Assembly (NCBI GenBank): GCA_947623745.1
Contig: CANQHN010000013.1
Span: 1 to 64,000, forward strand
Length of the DNA: 64,000 nucleotides
Source: an uncultured Oscillospiraceae bacterium
Lineage (GTDB): Bacteria; Bacillota; Clostridia; Oscillospirales; Oscillospiraceae
Reading direction: 5' to 3'
How positions within the stretch are numbered: position 1 is the first letter of the stretch; every line of letters begins with the position of its first letter. Shown here piece after piece: positions 23,045 to 30,825 of the stretch. The translations under genes were made by a program, and so were the position numbers. Under the pieces are notes generated by a model. It was given only the letters and a program-made list of their open reading frames with translations. It did no database searches and was not told the DNA's origin.

Positions 23045-24805
23045 ATGGCTGAGAAAACTGTCAACCTGACCATCAACGGCCTGGACGTCACCGTCCCCGC
23101 CGGCACCACCATCCTGGAGGCCGCCCGCTCCGTGGGCATCCGCGTCCCCACCCTGTGCTTCCTCAAGGGCGTCAACGAGATCGGCGCCTGCCGCATCTGC
23201 GTGGTGGAGGTGAAGGGGGCCAGGAGCCTTGTGGCCTCCTGCGTCTACCCGGTGAGCGAGGGCATGGTGGTGAACACCAACTCTGAACGGGTGCGCCACT
23301 CCCGCCAGCTCACCCTGGAGCTCATCATGTCCAACCACCGCATGGACTGCCTGACCTGCGCCCGCAACTCCCACTGCGAGCTGCTCTCCCTGGCCAACGA
23401 GCTGGGCATCGACGCGGTGCGCTACGCCAACGACCACCTGCTGCCCCAGATTGAGGACTCCGCGCCCCACCTGATCCGGGACAACTCCAAGTGCGTCCTG
23501 TGCCGCCGGTGCGTCTCCGCCTGCCACAAGCTGCAGTCGGTGGGCGTCATCAGCCCCAACGAGCGCGGTTTCAGGACCCACATCTCCTCCGCCTACGACC
23601 GCAACCTGGACGAGACCGACTGCGTCTCCTGCGGCCAGTGCATCGTGGCCTGCCCCACCGGCGCGCTCACCGTGAAGGACGACACCGCCAAGGTGTGGGC
23701 CGCCCTGAACGACCCCACCAAGCACGTGGTGGTGGCCCCGGCCCCCGCCGTCCGGGTCACCGAGGGCGAGTGCCACGGCCTGCCCATCGGCACCAACGTG
23801 GAGGGCAAGCTCATCACCGCCCTGCACCGCCTGGGCTTTGACAAGGTGTTCGACGTGGACACCGCCGCGGACCTGACCATCATGGAGGAGGGCACCGAGT
23901 TCCTGGACCGCCTGCAGAATGGCGGCGTGCTGCCCATGATCACCTCCTGCTCCCCCGGCTGGGTGCGCTACTGCGAGATGCACCAGCCCGAGCTGATCCC
24001 CAACCTGTCCTCCTGCAAGTCCCCCCAGCAGATGCTGGGCTCCATGGTAAAGACCTACTACGCCGAGAAGGCGGGCATCGACCCCAAGGACATCGTGATG
24101 GTGTCCGTCATGCCCTGCACCGCTAAGAAGTATGAGGTCCAGCGTGAGGAGCAGCGCCTGCCCAACGGCTGTATGCCGGTGGATATCTCTATCACCACCC
24201 GGGAGCTCAGCCGCATGATCAAGCGGGCCGGCCTGCTGTTCGACCACCTGCCCGACGGCCAGTTCGACCCCCTGCTGGGCGTGTCCACCGGCGCGGGCAC
24301 CATCTTCGGCGTCACCGGCGGCGTGATGGAGGCCGCCCTGCGCACCGTGTCGGTCAAGCTGGCCGGCGAGGGGATGCAGGTGGACTTCCGGGAGGTCCGG
24401 GGCATGAAGGGCGTCAAGGAGGCGGGCTACTTCCTGCCCGGGCGCACCGTGCGGGTGGCCGTGGCCTCCGGCCTGGCCAACGCCAAGGCCCTGCTGGAGC
24501 GGGTCAAGAACGGCCAGGCCCACTACGATTTCATCGAGATCATGGGCTGTCCCGGCGGCTGCATCAACGGCGGCGGCCAGCCCACCCAAAGCGCCGAGGT
24601 GCGCAGCTTCACCGACGTGGCGGGCCTGCGGGCCAAGGCCCTGTACCAGCAGGACATGGACATGCCCCTGCGCCGCAGCCACGAGAACCCAGAGATCCAG
24701 GCCATCTACAGGGATTACCTGGGCGAACCCGGCGGCCACAAGGCCCACGAGCTGCTGCACACCCACTACGTGCCCATGAAGAAGTACCGCCCGGATCAAA
24801 TTTGA
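23045..24805 (+). CDS. hydA: [FeFe]-hydrogenase, multidomain type
   Basis: A 586-residue group A [FeFe]-hydrogenase. N-terminal [2Fe-2S] domain (Cys38, 49, 52, 66), a His/Cys [4Fe-4S] site (His98, Cys102, 105, 111), a two-[4Fe-4S] ferredoxin domain (Cys150-160 and 193-203), then the H-cluster domain with L1 TSCSPGW (300-306), L2 MPCTAKKYE and L3 EIMGCPGGCINGGGQP. L1 has Ser in the second Cys position, a variant seen in the family. With HydB and HydC it should form a soluble NAD(P)H/ferredoxin-linked H2-producing or -oxidising enzyme. Which nucleotide, and whether it bifurcates, cannot be read from sequence. Maturases HydEFG are not in the window. Confidence 0.95.
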   Translation: MAEKTVNLTINGLDVTVPAGTTILEAARSVGIRVPTLCFLKGVNEIGACRICVVEVKGARSLVASCVYPVSEGMVVNTNSERVRHSRQLTLELIMSNHRMDCLTCARNSHCELLSLANELGIDAVRYANDHLLPQIEDSAPHLIRDNSKCVLCRRCVSACHKLQSVGVISPNERGFRTHISSAYDRNLDETDCVSCGQCIVACPTGALTVKDDTAKVWAALNDPTKHVVVAPAPAVRVTEGECHGLPIGTNVEGKLITALHRLGFDKVFDVDTAADLTIMEEGTEFLDRLQNGGVLPMITSCSPGWVRYCEMHQPELIPNLSSCKSPQQMLGSMVKTYYAEKAGIDPKDIVMVSVMPCTAKKYEVQREEQRLPNGCMPVDISITTRELSRMIKRAGLLFDHLPDGQFDPLLGVSTGAGTIFGVTGGVMEAALRTVSVKLAGEGMQVDFREVRGMKGVKEAGYFLPGRTVRVAVASGLANAKALLERVKNGQAHYDFIEIMGCPGGCINGGGQPTQSAEVRSFTDVAGLRAKALYQQDMDMPLRRSHENPEIQAIYRDYLGEPGGHKAHELLHTHYVPMKKYRPDQI

Positions 24806-24809
24806 TCCC

Positions 24810-24983
24810 ATCAAAAGCCTCGCAGAGTTCGCGCCCGCAGGCGCGAAAAATTGCAATCTATTTTTCCCGGCGGCATGTACGTCGGGAAAAATTCCTCTCG
24901 GCCCGCAAACGTGCGAGCGCAGCGAGTGCGCTGCCGCGGGCCGCAGCCCTTTGTCAAAAAAGGCCAAAGGCCTTTTTTGACAG
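24810..24983 (-). repeat. Modular intergenic repeat, copy B
   Basis: Same family as copy A but in reverse orientation and without either cassette. It starts with AAAAGCCTCGCAGAGTTCGC, has the CCCGGCGGCATGTACGTCGG core, and ends in the perfect hairpin GTCAAAAAAGGCC-AAA-GGCCTTTTTTGAC (24953-24981). It lies directly after the hydA stop codon. Confidence 0.85.
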
Positions 24984-24987
24984 TCTC

Positions 24988-25020
24988 AAGGAGGCCGCCT
25001 GGGGCGGTCTCCTTCTTTTT
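24988..25020 (+). terminator. Terminator of the hydCBA operon
   Basis: A 12-bp stem (24988-24999 with 25003-25014, one G-T pair), 3-nt loop, followed by CTTTTT. It sits beyond repeat copy B, so the repeat is inside the predicted hydCBA transcript. Confidence 0.75.
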
Positions 25021-25096
25021 CACTAAAATTTGCTGAAACCTTCCCGTATGAACCGCCGGCCGGCCGCCCACCCTAACGGTAACGGAGGGTGGACGG

Positions 25097-25633
25097 ATGG
25101 AGTGGTTCTGGGATTTCGTACTGTACAGCTTTTTTGGTTTTCTGCTGGAGGTGGCTTACGCCCGCGCCTCCCGCGGCCGGCCGGACCGGAAGTGCCTGCT
25201 CCTGCTGCCCCTGTGCCCGGTGTACGGCCTGGGGGCGCTGGCCATTCTGGCCCTGGCCCCGCTGGCGGGGAGCAGTCCGGTCCTGCTGTTCTTCGCCGGG
25301 GGAGCGGCGGCCACGGCGGTGGAGTATGGGGCCGCCCTGTGGTACGCAAAGGGGCTGGGGGTGTCCTTCTGGGACTACTCCGGCCTGCCGGGCAGCGTGG
25401 AGGGGCGGGTGTGCCTGCCCTTCTCCCTGGTCTGGGGGGCGCTGGCCCTGCTGCTGACGTACTGGGTCCACCCGGCGCTGGGGCGGTGGGCGGCGGACAT
25501 CCCCGACCCGGTGACCGCCTCCATGGCGGCCCTGGTGCTGGGGGACATGGCGGTGTCCGGTCTGATGCTGCGGCGCACCGGCGACCGCTCCTGCTTACAG
25601 TGGTACAAAAAGATACAGGCACAGGCCCCCTAG
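25097..25633 (+). CDS. PF06541-type membrane protein, short form
   Basis: A 178-residue membrane protein with about five hydrophobic segments, of the same family as the gene at 10746 (shared signatures: FFGFLLEVAY, PLCPVYGLG, FWDYSGLPGSVEGRVCL). It lacks the long coiled-coil tail of that protein. ATG at 25097 follows CGGAGGG. The function is unknown; 'ABC transporter permease' is a family label only, since no ATPase or binding protein is near. Confidence 0.75.
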   Translation: MEWFWDFVLYSFFGFLLEVAYARASRGRPDRKCLLLLPLCPVYGLGALAILALAPLAGSSPVLLFFAGGAAATAVEYGAALWYAKGLGVSFWDYSGLPGSVEGRVCLPFSLVWGALALLLTYWVHPALGRWAADIPDPVTASMAALVLGDMAVSGLMLRRTGDRSCLQWYKKIQAQAP

Positions 25634-25646
25634 GGCCTGTGCCTGT
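25615..25646. terminator. Hairpin at the end of the PF06541 gene, first copy
   Basis: A 14-bp perfect stem (25615-25628 with 25633-25646) overlapping the stop codon. The central 25 nt (25620-25644) recur exactly at 25899-25923 on the other side of repeat copy C. Confidence 0.8.
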
Positions 25647-25651
25647 CAGCT

Positions 25652-25889
25652 TGTCGAAAAAGCCTCGCAGAGTTCGCGCCTGCAGGCGCGAATCTGATTT
25701 AATCCATTTTTTCCGGCGGCGCGCCCCAGGGCGGTCTCTCTTGCCCCTTCGGGGCAATTCACCTTCTGTACGTCGGAAAAATACATCTCGACCCGCAAAC
25801 GTGCGAGTTGTCCACCTTTGGCGGACAGCGAGTGCGCTGCCGCGGGCCGCAGTTCTTTGTCAAAAAAGGCTTTCGGCCTTTTTTGACAG
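25652..25889 (-). repeat. Modular intergenic repeat, copy C
   Basis: Reverse orientation like copy B. It carries a ~45-bp cassette with the hairpin TTGCCCC-TTC-GGGGCAA inserted in the loop of the CCCGGCGGC/GTACGTCGG core; copy D has the same cassette and A and B lack it. It ends with the GTCAAAAAAGGC/GCCTTTTTTGAC hairpin. It is flanked by two exact copies of a 25-nt palindromic hairpin sequence. Confidence 0.85.
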
Positions 25890-25898
25890 TCTCACAGA

Positions 25899-25923
25899 CA
25901 CAGGCCCCCTAGGGCCTGTGCCT
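25899..25923. repeat. Second copy of the palindromic terminator sequence
   Basis: Exact 25-nt repeat of 25620-25644, itself a hairpin with a 9-bp stem (25899-25907 / 25912-25920). It lies between repeat copy C and the 3' end of the metallophosphoesterase gene. Confidence 0.85.
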
Positions 25924-25935
25924 ATAAACCTTATT

Positions 25936-27024
25936 CTACTCTGACAGGCGGCCGAAGTACCAGCCGGTGATGCCGTCCTTCTTGCACAGCGCCCCTTGAC
26001 TCGTTCGGACCACCAGGGACAGCCTGTCGCCCGGGCTGACGGCCAGGCGGTAGTCGGTGGAGTCCTCGCACCACATCCCCCTGGGTCCGGAGCGCAGGTA
26101 GGAGTTCAGGACCCACAGCTCCCGCCCCGTCTCCAGGTGGCGGCACAGGGACAGCTCCTCCCCCCGCTCCAGCAGCTCCAGCTTGCTGCGGCCCCAGCGG
26201 ATGTTCACCGAGTCGGCGCTCTCCTCCTGGGCATCCAGGGCGGTGAACACGGGCAGGCCGTCATAGGCCTCCCAGGAGAAGCTCTCCGACCCCTCCTCCG
26301 GGATGATGAGGGCGTTGAGCTGGCCGTCCAGCTTGAGCACACACCCCCCGTCGATGGAGATGATCTTCCGCTCCGGCAAAACCCAGGGCGCCGCCCGGGG
26401 CACCTTAGGGTCGTACAGGGTGACGGGCCAGTGGCCCACCACCACCCACTTGCCGAAGCTGCGTCCCTGGCCCACGAAGTTGTCGTTCTTCTTGCACCGC
26501 CAGCTGTCCAGCTCCTCCATGTGCTCCAGGGAGGGGACTCCGCCGTGGACGAATACAAAGTGCTCCGTCTCCAGGATGGTGGGCAGGTCCTTCAGCCAGG
26601 CCCGCAGCTCCGGGTAGGCCGCGCGCAGGACGGTACGGAAGGCGGGCAGGTCGTCCCAGCCCTCGTAGCCCATCTCGGCGGCCAGCTGCCGCAGGGTGCT
26701 CTCCGGGTGGGCGGGGAGGTAGACGGAGAAAAATCCGCTGTCCCACTCGTCGTCCTCGAAGAAGTGGGACACCAGCCCGTCGCAGTTGCCGCTGATGGGG
26801 TAGACGGTGTGGGTCCGGCACAGCTCCATCACGTACCGCAGCAGGGGCAGGCTGTCCCGCCCCTTCTCCAGCATATCCCCCAGCAGGATCAGGATATCAT
26901 CTTTGGAAAACTTGACCTTTTCCAGCAGGGCGCGGAAAAAGGGCAGGTTGCCGTGGATATCGCTGACCACCAGGATGCGCCGCCCCGGCTCCAGCCGCGG
27001 GCGGATGACGACAGCTTTTTCCAT
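25936..27024 (-). CDS. Metallophosphoesterase (PPP-like) with extra C-terminal domain
   Basis: A 362-residue protein. The first ~230 residues are a calcineurin-like phosphoesterase with VSDIHGN, LGDMLEKG, SGNCDG, VHGG and VGHWP in the usual order, giving the two-metal site. It is closest to the Ser/Thr protein phosphatase/ApaH type, with Cys in the GNH(E/D) position (GNCD). The remaining ~130 residues form an extra domain of unknown role. The substrate is unknown. ATG follows GGGAGGGG. It lies 31 nt downstream of prmA on the same strand and is probably cotranscribed. Confidence 0.82.
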   Translation of the reverse strand: MEKAVVIRPRLEPGRRILVVSDIHGNLPFFRALLEKVKFSKDDILILLGDMLEKGRDSLPLLRYVMELCRTHTVYPISGNCDGLVSHFFEDDEWDSGFFSVYLPAHPESTLRQLAAEMGYEGWDDLPAFRTVLRAAYPELRAWLKDLPTILETEHFVFVHGGVPSLEHMEELDSWRCKKNDNFVGQGRSFGKWVVVGHWPVTLYDPKVPRAAPWVLPERKIISIDGGCVLKLDGQLNALIIPEEGSESFSWEAYDGLPVFTALDAQEESADSVNIRWGRSKLELLERGEELSLCRHLETGRELWVLNSYLRSGPRGMWCEDSTDYRLAVSPGDRLSLVVRTSQGALCKKDGITGWYFGRLSE

Positions 27025-27055
27025 GACATTCCCCTCCCTCTCCGCGAAAAACCGC

Positions 27056-28003
27056 TTACTTCGCCAGCCTGGCCTCCAGGGCCACCCAGCCGCTCTTCTC
27101 CCGTCTCTTAGTGACTGTCAGGCCGCTGCGCCTCAGCGCCGCCTCCACCTCCCCGGCCCGGGTGTCGATGATGCCCGAGCACAGGAATATTCCGTCCTCC
27201 GCCAGCAACTGGGGGACCTTGGCGGACAGGGGGATGATCACATCGGCCACAATGTTGGCCAGCACCAGGTCATAGCGCCGCCCGGCCAGCTCCCGGAGCA
27301 GGCCGGCGTCGGTGAGCACGCCCCCGGCCCGGACGGTGTAGCGGTCCCGGTCAATGCCGTTGAGGGCGGCGTTCTCGTATGCCACGTCCACCGCCTTGGG
27401 GTCGATGTCCACCGCCCAGGCGCCCCCGGCCCCCAGGCACAGGGCCGCGATGGACAAGATGCCGCTGCCGCAGCCCAGGTCCAGCACGGCGCAGCCCGTC
27501 CGGGTGTGCTCCTCCACCCCCTCCAGGCACAGCTGGGTGGAGGCGTGGGACCCGGTGCCGAAGGTGAGGCCGGGGTTCAGGTACAGGGGGCTGCGCCCCT
27601 GGGGCACGGGCTGGTCCCGCTCCCACTCGGGCACCACGTACAGCCGCTCCCCGATAGACAGGGGCTTATAGTATTTCTGCCAGCTGTACGCCCAGTCGTT
27701 GTCCGCCAGGGGGGTGACGGTGTACTCACAGTCCAGGCCCCGGACATACTGCTCCAGCTGGGCGCGGCCGTCCGCGTCGTCGGTGACATAGAACTTCACC
27801 CGGGCCACGCCCCGCATCCGGTCCAGCAGCTCCTGGTCCACGTAGTCCCAGTACTTCCGGTTCTCCTCCAGAAAGCGCAGGAAATCCCTCTCGTCCTCGA
27901 TGACCAGCTGGGACATCCCGGCGGCGGTGAGCTTGGCGGTGAGCTCGTCCAGCCGCTCCGGCGCGGTGGAGACGGCCACCTCCAGCCATTTGATCTCGTC
28001 CAT
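27056..28003 (-). CDS. prmA: Ribosomal protein L11 methyltransferase
   Basis: A 315-residue SAM-dependent methyltransferase of the PrmA family that methylates ribosomal protein L11. The N-terminal substrate-binding domain is followed by the Rossmann fold: TFGTGSHAST, VLDLGCGSGIL (SAM motif I), AVDIDPKAV and the post-motif NIVADVI. The start at 28003 is chosen because GGAGG lies 5 nt upstream; longer in-frame versions would run through the rpmA terminator. Confidence 0.93.
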   Translation of the reverse strand: MDEIKWLEVAVSTAPERLDELTAKLTAAGMSQLVIEDERDFLRFLEENRKYWDYVDQELLDRMRGVARVKFYVTDDADGRAQLEQYVRGLDCEYTVTPLADNDWAYSWQKYYKPLSIGERLYVVPEWERDQPVPQGRSPLYLNPGLTFGTGSHASTQLCLEGVEEHTRTGCAVLDLGCGSGILSIAALCLGAGGAWAVDIDPKAVDVAYENAALNGIDRDRYTVRAGGVLTDAGLLRELAGRRYDLVLANIVADVIIPLSAKVPQLLAEDGIFLCSGIIDTRAGEVEAALRRSGLTVTKRREKSGWVALEARLAK

Positions 28004-28028
28004 GCGTTCCTCCAAAAAAGTCATAGCA

Positions 28029-28060
28029 AAAAGCCGCAAACGGACCCGTTTGCGGCTTTT
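28029..28060 (-). terminator. Terminator after rpmA
   Basis: A 14-bp perfect stem (28029-28042 with 28047-28060), 4-nt loop. Read on the minus strand it is followed by a T run. It separates rplU-prp-rpmA from prmA. Confidence 0.85.
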
Positions 28061-28070
28061 GTTCAGCGGA

Positions 28071-28355
28071 TTACTGCGCGGCCTCCACGATGGAGACCTG
28101 CTTGCGGTCCTTCCCCAGGCGCTCAAACTTGACCGTGCCGTCCTTCAGGGCGAACAGGGTGTCGTCGCTGCCCTTGCCCACGTTCACACCGGGGTGGATG
28201 TGGGTGCCCCGCTGCCGGACCAGGATGTTGCCGGCCAGGACGAACTGCCCGTCGCCGCGCTTGACGCCCAGGCGCTTGGCCTCGGAATCACGGCCGTTGC
28301 GGGTGGAGCCGACGCCCTTTTTATGGGCGAAAAACTGCAAACCGATGTTCAGCAT
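28071..28355 (-). CDS. rpmA: 50S ribosomal protein L27
   Basis: A 94-residue L27. The N-terminus [14 protein letters not shown] has the extension typical of Firmicutes L27, which Prp removes after LQFF so that the mature tail can reach the peptidyl-transferase centre. The body ([35 protein letters not shown]) is standard. The GGAGGTG site overlaps the end of prp, 4 nt upstream. Confidence 0.97.
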   Translation of the reverse strand: MLNIGLQFFAHKKGVGSTRNGRDSEAKRLGVKRGDGQFVLAGNILVRQRGTHIHPGVNVGKGSDDTLFALKDGTVKFERLGKDRKQVSIVEAAQ

Positions 28356-28359
28356 TGTC

Positions 28360-28689
28360 TTACACCTCCATAACGGTAATATGTTCGGGGTACTCCTCAC
28401 TGAGCTGGACGAGGTGGACCAGCAGGGCGGCCAGAAGGGTCTGGCAGGCGCTCTCTGCATCCTGGCCCAGCTTTGCGGGGAGCTTGAGTGAGAGGTAGGC
28501 GTCCTTGTCCCGGACCTTCACCGGGGCCTCCAGCCCCAGCACATCGTTGACGGCGCACTCAATGAGCCGCGCGGCGCTGGTGACAGCGGCGCACACGATG
28601 TCCTCCCCCTCGGGGGCGTAGCCGCTGTGGCCTTGGATCTCAAATCCGGTCAGGCGGCCGCCCTCACTGTGAAATGCGGCGGTGGTCAT
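28360..28689 (-). CDS. prp: Ribosomal-processing cysteine protease Prp
   Basis: A 109-residue Prp/YsxB protease that trims the N-terminal extension of L27. The catalytic dyad is visible as His21 (GHSGYA) and Cys33 (EDIVCAAVT). It lies between rplU and rpmA, overlapping the rplU stop by one base (TGATG), the usual Firmicutes arrangement. Confidence 0.95.
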   Translation of the reverse strand: MTTAAFHSEGGRLTGFEIQGHSGYAPEGEDIVCAAVTSAARLIECAVNDVLGLEAPVKVRDKDAYLSLKLPAKLGQDAESACQTLLAALLVHLVQLSEEYPEHITVMEV

Positions 28690-29000
28690 CAGGCGTTGAT
28701 GGCGTTGATCTGCACCTTGGTGTAGGGCTGACGGTGGCCCTGACGCTTGCGGTAACCCTTCTTGGGGTTGTACTTGAAGATGCGGATCTTCTTGCCCTTA
28801 CCGTTCTTCACCACGGTGGCGGTGACGGACGCGCCCTCCACCACGGGGGCGCCGAAGGTGGCGTTGTCGCCGTCCAGCACGGCCAGCACCTGGTCGAAGG
28901 TGACGGTCTGGCCGGCCTCGGCCTCCAGCTTCTCGATAAACAGGGTGTCGCCCTCGGCAACCTTGTACTGCTTACCGCCGGTCACGATAATAGCGTTCAT
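28689..29000 (-). CDS. rplU: 50S ribosomal protein L21
   Basis: A 103-residue L21 ([38 protein letters not shown]), a structural protein of the large subunit that binds 23S rRNA. The start ATG at 29000 follows AAGGAG. It is the first gene of rplU-prp-rpmA. Confidence 0.97.
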   Translation of the reverse strand: MNAIIVTGGKQYKVAEGDTLFIEKLEAEAGQTVTFDQVLAVLDGDNATFGAPVVEGASVTATVVKNGKGKKIRIFKYNPKKGYRKRQGHRQPYTKVQINAINA

Positions 29001-29003
29001 TCT

Positions 29004-29098
29004 CTGTTTCAACTCCTTTATTACGGGCTCGCTCTCCTGGGAGGGAGGTCCCCCTCCGCTTGTTTTCGGGCATAAAAACCCGCCCCACTCAAAGCGGC
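29004..29098 (-). promoter_or_regulatory. Structured rplU leader (L21-leader candidate)
   Basis: Between the promoter and the ribosome site the minus strand can fold as CCGCTT...AAGCGG enclosing GGGC/GCCC, followed by a GGAGG/CCTCC stem. Firmicutes rplU operons often carry an L21 leader RNA in this place. A match to that family is likely from position and size but was not tested. Confidence 0.45.
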
Positions 29099-29104
29099 TT
29101 TGAT

Positions 29105-29133
29105 ATTTTAACAACGATTCGCTTGGAAGTCAA
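29105..29133 (-). promoter_or_regulatory. Promoter of rplU-prp-rpmA
   Basis: Minus strand TTGACT (29128-29133), 17-nt spacer, TAAAAT (29105-29110). Confidence 0.65.
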
Positions 29134-29162
29134 TAGAAAATCCCGGTTTTCTGCAAATATTT

Positions 29163-29963
29163 TTAGAAATAGAACCGGTGGCAGCCGATGGTCTCGTAGT
29201 AAGTACAGTTCTCCACGATCCACGTCCCCTCGGACAGGGCCGGAGCGAAGAAGTACAGGCACTCCCCCACCACCTGGGCCCCCTCCAGGGCCGCCTTGGC
29301 CGCCAGGACGCTGGAGGCCGTGGGCTCCAGGAACACCGAGCCGTTCTCCACCGGCTCGAACTGCCAGGTGCCCTGGAAGTCGAAGATCACGTCCTTGATG
29401 CTGTCCGGGTACTGGGGACTGGCCACCCGGTTGAGCACCACGTTCCCCACGGCGATCTGCCCCAGCAGGGGCTCCCCCCGGCTCTCCGCCGAGATGATGC
29501 GGGACAGCCAGTACAGGTCCTCCCGGTCGTAGTCCGCCTTGGGGATCCTGGACGCCCTCCAGGTCAGGGCGGCGACGCCCCGCTGCCCATCCCAGTCCGC
29601 CTGGCCCCCCAGGGCGCTGGCCAGCAGGCGCAGGGGCAGGCAGGCGTGGCCGTCCACCACCCGCACCCCGCCCGGGACGTACAGCGCCCGGCCGTTGACC
29701 TCCACACAGCACGCCCCGGGGGAGGCGGTCAGCGTCAAATCTCTGCCCTTCAGCCGCGCTGTCGTCCCGTCCCAGGTCAGCGTGCTCCCGGTCTCCCGGC
29801 TCAGGGCTTTCAGCGTCAGATAGCTGGTGCCGTCCTCCACCCAGCCCTCCTCCGCCGGGAGAGATTTCCCGTTGACCTGCACCGTCGCAGCGGAGGCGGG
29901 GGCGGCCAGCAGCAGGGCCGCCAGCGCTCCGGTGGCGGCCCGCCTGATCCAATTGTGTTTCAT
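29163..29963 (-). CDS. SleB/CwlJ-type cell-wall hydrolase
   Basis: A 266-residue secreted protein: signal peptide ending in PASA-A near residue 26, a copper-amine-oxidase-N-like/stalk domain (about 27-130), then a SleB/CwlJ hydrolase domain (DLYWLSRIISAESRGEP, GQIAVGNVVLNRV, IGCHRFYF). Such enzymes cut spore cortex or vegetative peptidoglycan; the catalytic Glu is in SAESRGE. ATG follows GGAGGAG. It is a single-gene unit. Confidence 0.88.
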   Translation of the reverse strand: MKHNWIRRAATGALAALLLAAPASAATVQVNGKSLPAEEGWVEDGTSYLTLKALSRETGSTLTWDGTTARLKGRDLTLTASPGACCVEVNGRALYVPGGVRVVDGHACLPLRLLASALGGQADWDGQRGVAALTWRASRIPKADYDREDLYWLSRIISAESRGEPLLGQIAVGNVVLNRVASPQYPDSIKDVIFDFQGTWQFEPVENGSVFLEPTASSVLAAKAALEGAQVVGECLYFFAPALSEGTWIVENCTYYETIGCHRFYF

Positions 29964-30335
29964 GATGTTCTCCTCCGGTTTCGATTTTGTAACCAAATTG
30001 TAACCGTTTGGAGGGCAGTCCCGCAAGCTGTAAATGTTGGAAATCCTTTTTATGATTGCCTGATCTTGACTTTCCCGCCGCGGCCACTTGGGCGGGAAAA
30101 GGCGGTATTTCCCGGCGGTTTTGGCCTTTTTTTCAGTTTAGAATACTTTTTTTATAAAATATTTTTGTTTTAAAATACTCGGTACGAAAAAGAACCGGCG
30201 TTTTCGCCGGTCCTCCCGCCTTTCAGCCCCGCACGGGCACAGCAAGATACAACATCTCTCGCTGAGGGAAGTTTTTCACCCGGCGGCGCAAAAAAAGTGT
30301 CCCCGGGTTTGAACCCGGGGACACTTTTTTGTATC
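29964..30335. other. Intergenic region without a gene
   Basis: It contains the sleB-like promoter: minus strand TTGCGG (30021-30026), 18-nt spacer, TACAAT (29997-30002). Two direct copies of TTGTAACC, 11 nt apart, overlap its -10. Then come an A/T-rich tract (about 30130-30180), a hairpin ACCGGCG/CGCCGGT (30194-30211) that reads as a minus-strand terminator, and the strong terminator at 30291-30330. No open frame is credible. Confidence 0.55.
30291..30330. terminator. Terminator after the DUF4358 gene
   Basis: A 19-bp perfect inverted repeat (30291-30309 with 30312-30330) with A and T runs at the ends, so it works in both directions. It ends the leftward lipoprotein operon. Confidence 0.9.
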
Positions 30336-30812
30336 TCACTGGATCTCCAGAATCTCTCTGACCTTCTCCATATCCGCGGCCACCACCAGGGCCAGGGTGT
30401 TCCCCCGGCGCTCCACCAGCGCGTCCTCCAGCTTGGGGAGCTCGGCGGGGCGGTAGTCCCGGTTGTCCTCGATCTCCCCGGCCAGGTAATCGGCCAGGGC
30501 CTCCTGGGCAGTCTGGGCGGAGTCCTCACTGTCGAAGATCAGCACGGTCCCCTCCTCACAGGTGGCCCCGGCGGAGCGCCGGGCCGCGCAGCCGGTGAGG
30601 GCCTCCCGCTCCAACCCCGCGTCGGCCAGGCCGTACAGAGCGAAGGCTACGTCGCCGTCCAGCTCCTCCAGCTCCTCGCTGAACGCACCGCCCTGGGCCA
30701 GGGCCTCCACCTGCCCGGTGGTAAATTCCGCGGGCTCCGCGTCCGTCTGCTGGCCGCAGCCGGGCAGCAGCAAGAGCAGGGCACAGCAGATCAGGGTCAA
30801 AAACCGTTTCAT
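30336..30812 (-). CDS. DUF4358-type lipoprotein
   Basis: A 158-residue lipoprotein with a lipid signal peptide (LLLLPGCG, Cys19) and a DUF4358-like domain (GLADAGLEREALTG, EGTVLIFDSEDS, ALVVAADMEKVREIL). The family is common in gut clostridia and often sits beside SGNH or acyltransferase surface genes. The function is unknown. It lies 13 nt after the SGNH lipoprotein gene, same operon. Confidence 0.75.
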   Translation of the reverse strand: MKRFLTLICCALLLLLPGCGQQTDAEPAEFTTGQVEALAQGGAFSEELEELDGDVAFALYGLADAGLEREALTGCAARRSAGATCEEGTVLIFDSEDSAQTAQEALADYLAGEIEDNRDYRPAELPKLEDALVERRGNTLALVVAADMEKVREILEIQ

Positions 30813-30825
30813 ACCGCAAAACTCC

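Noticed and set aside
30291-30330. TGTCCCCGGGTTTGAACCCG looked like a tRNA T-arm
   Set aside because: It is a perfect 19-bp inverted repeat with A/T runs, i.e. a terminator; there is no acceptor, D or anticodon arm around it.
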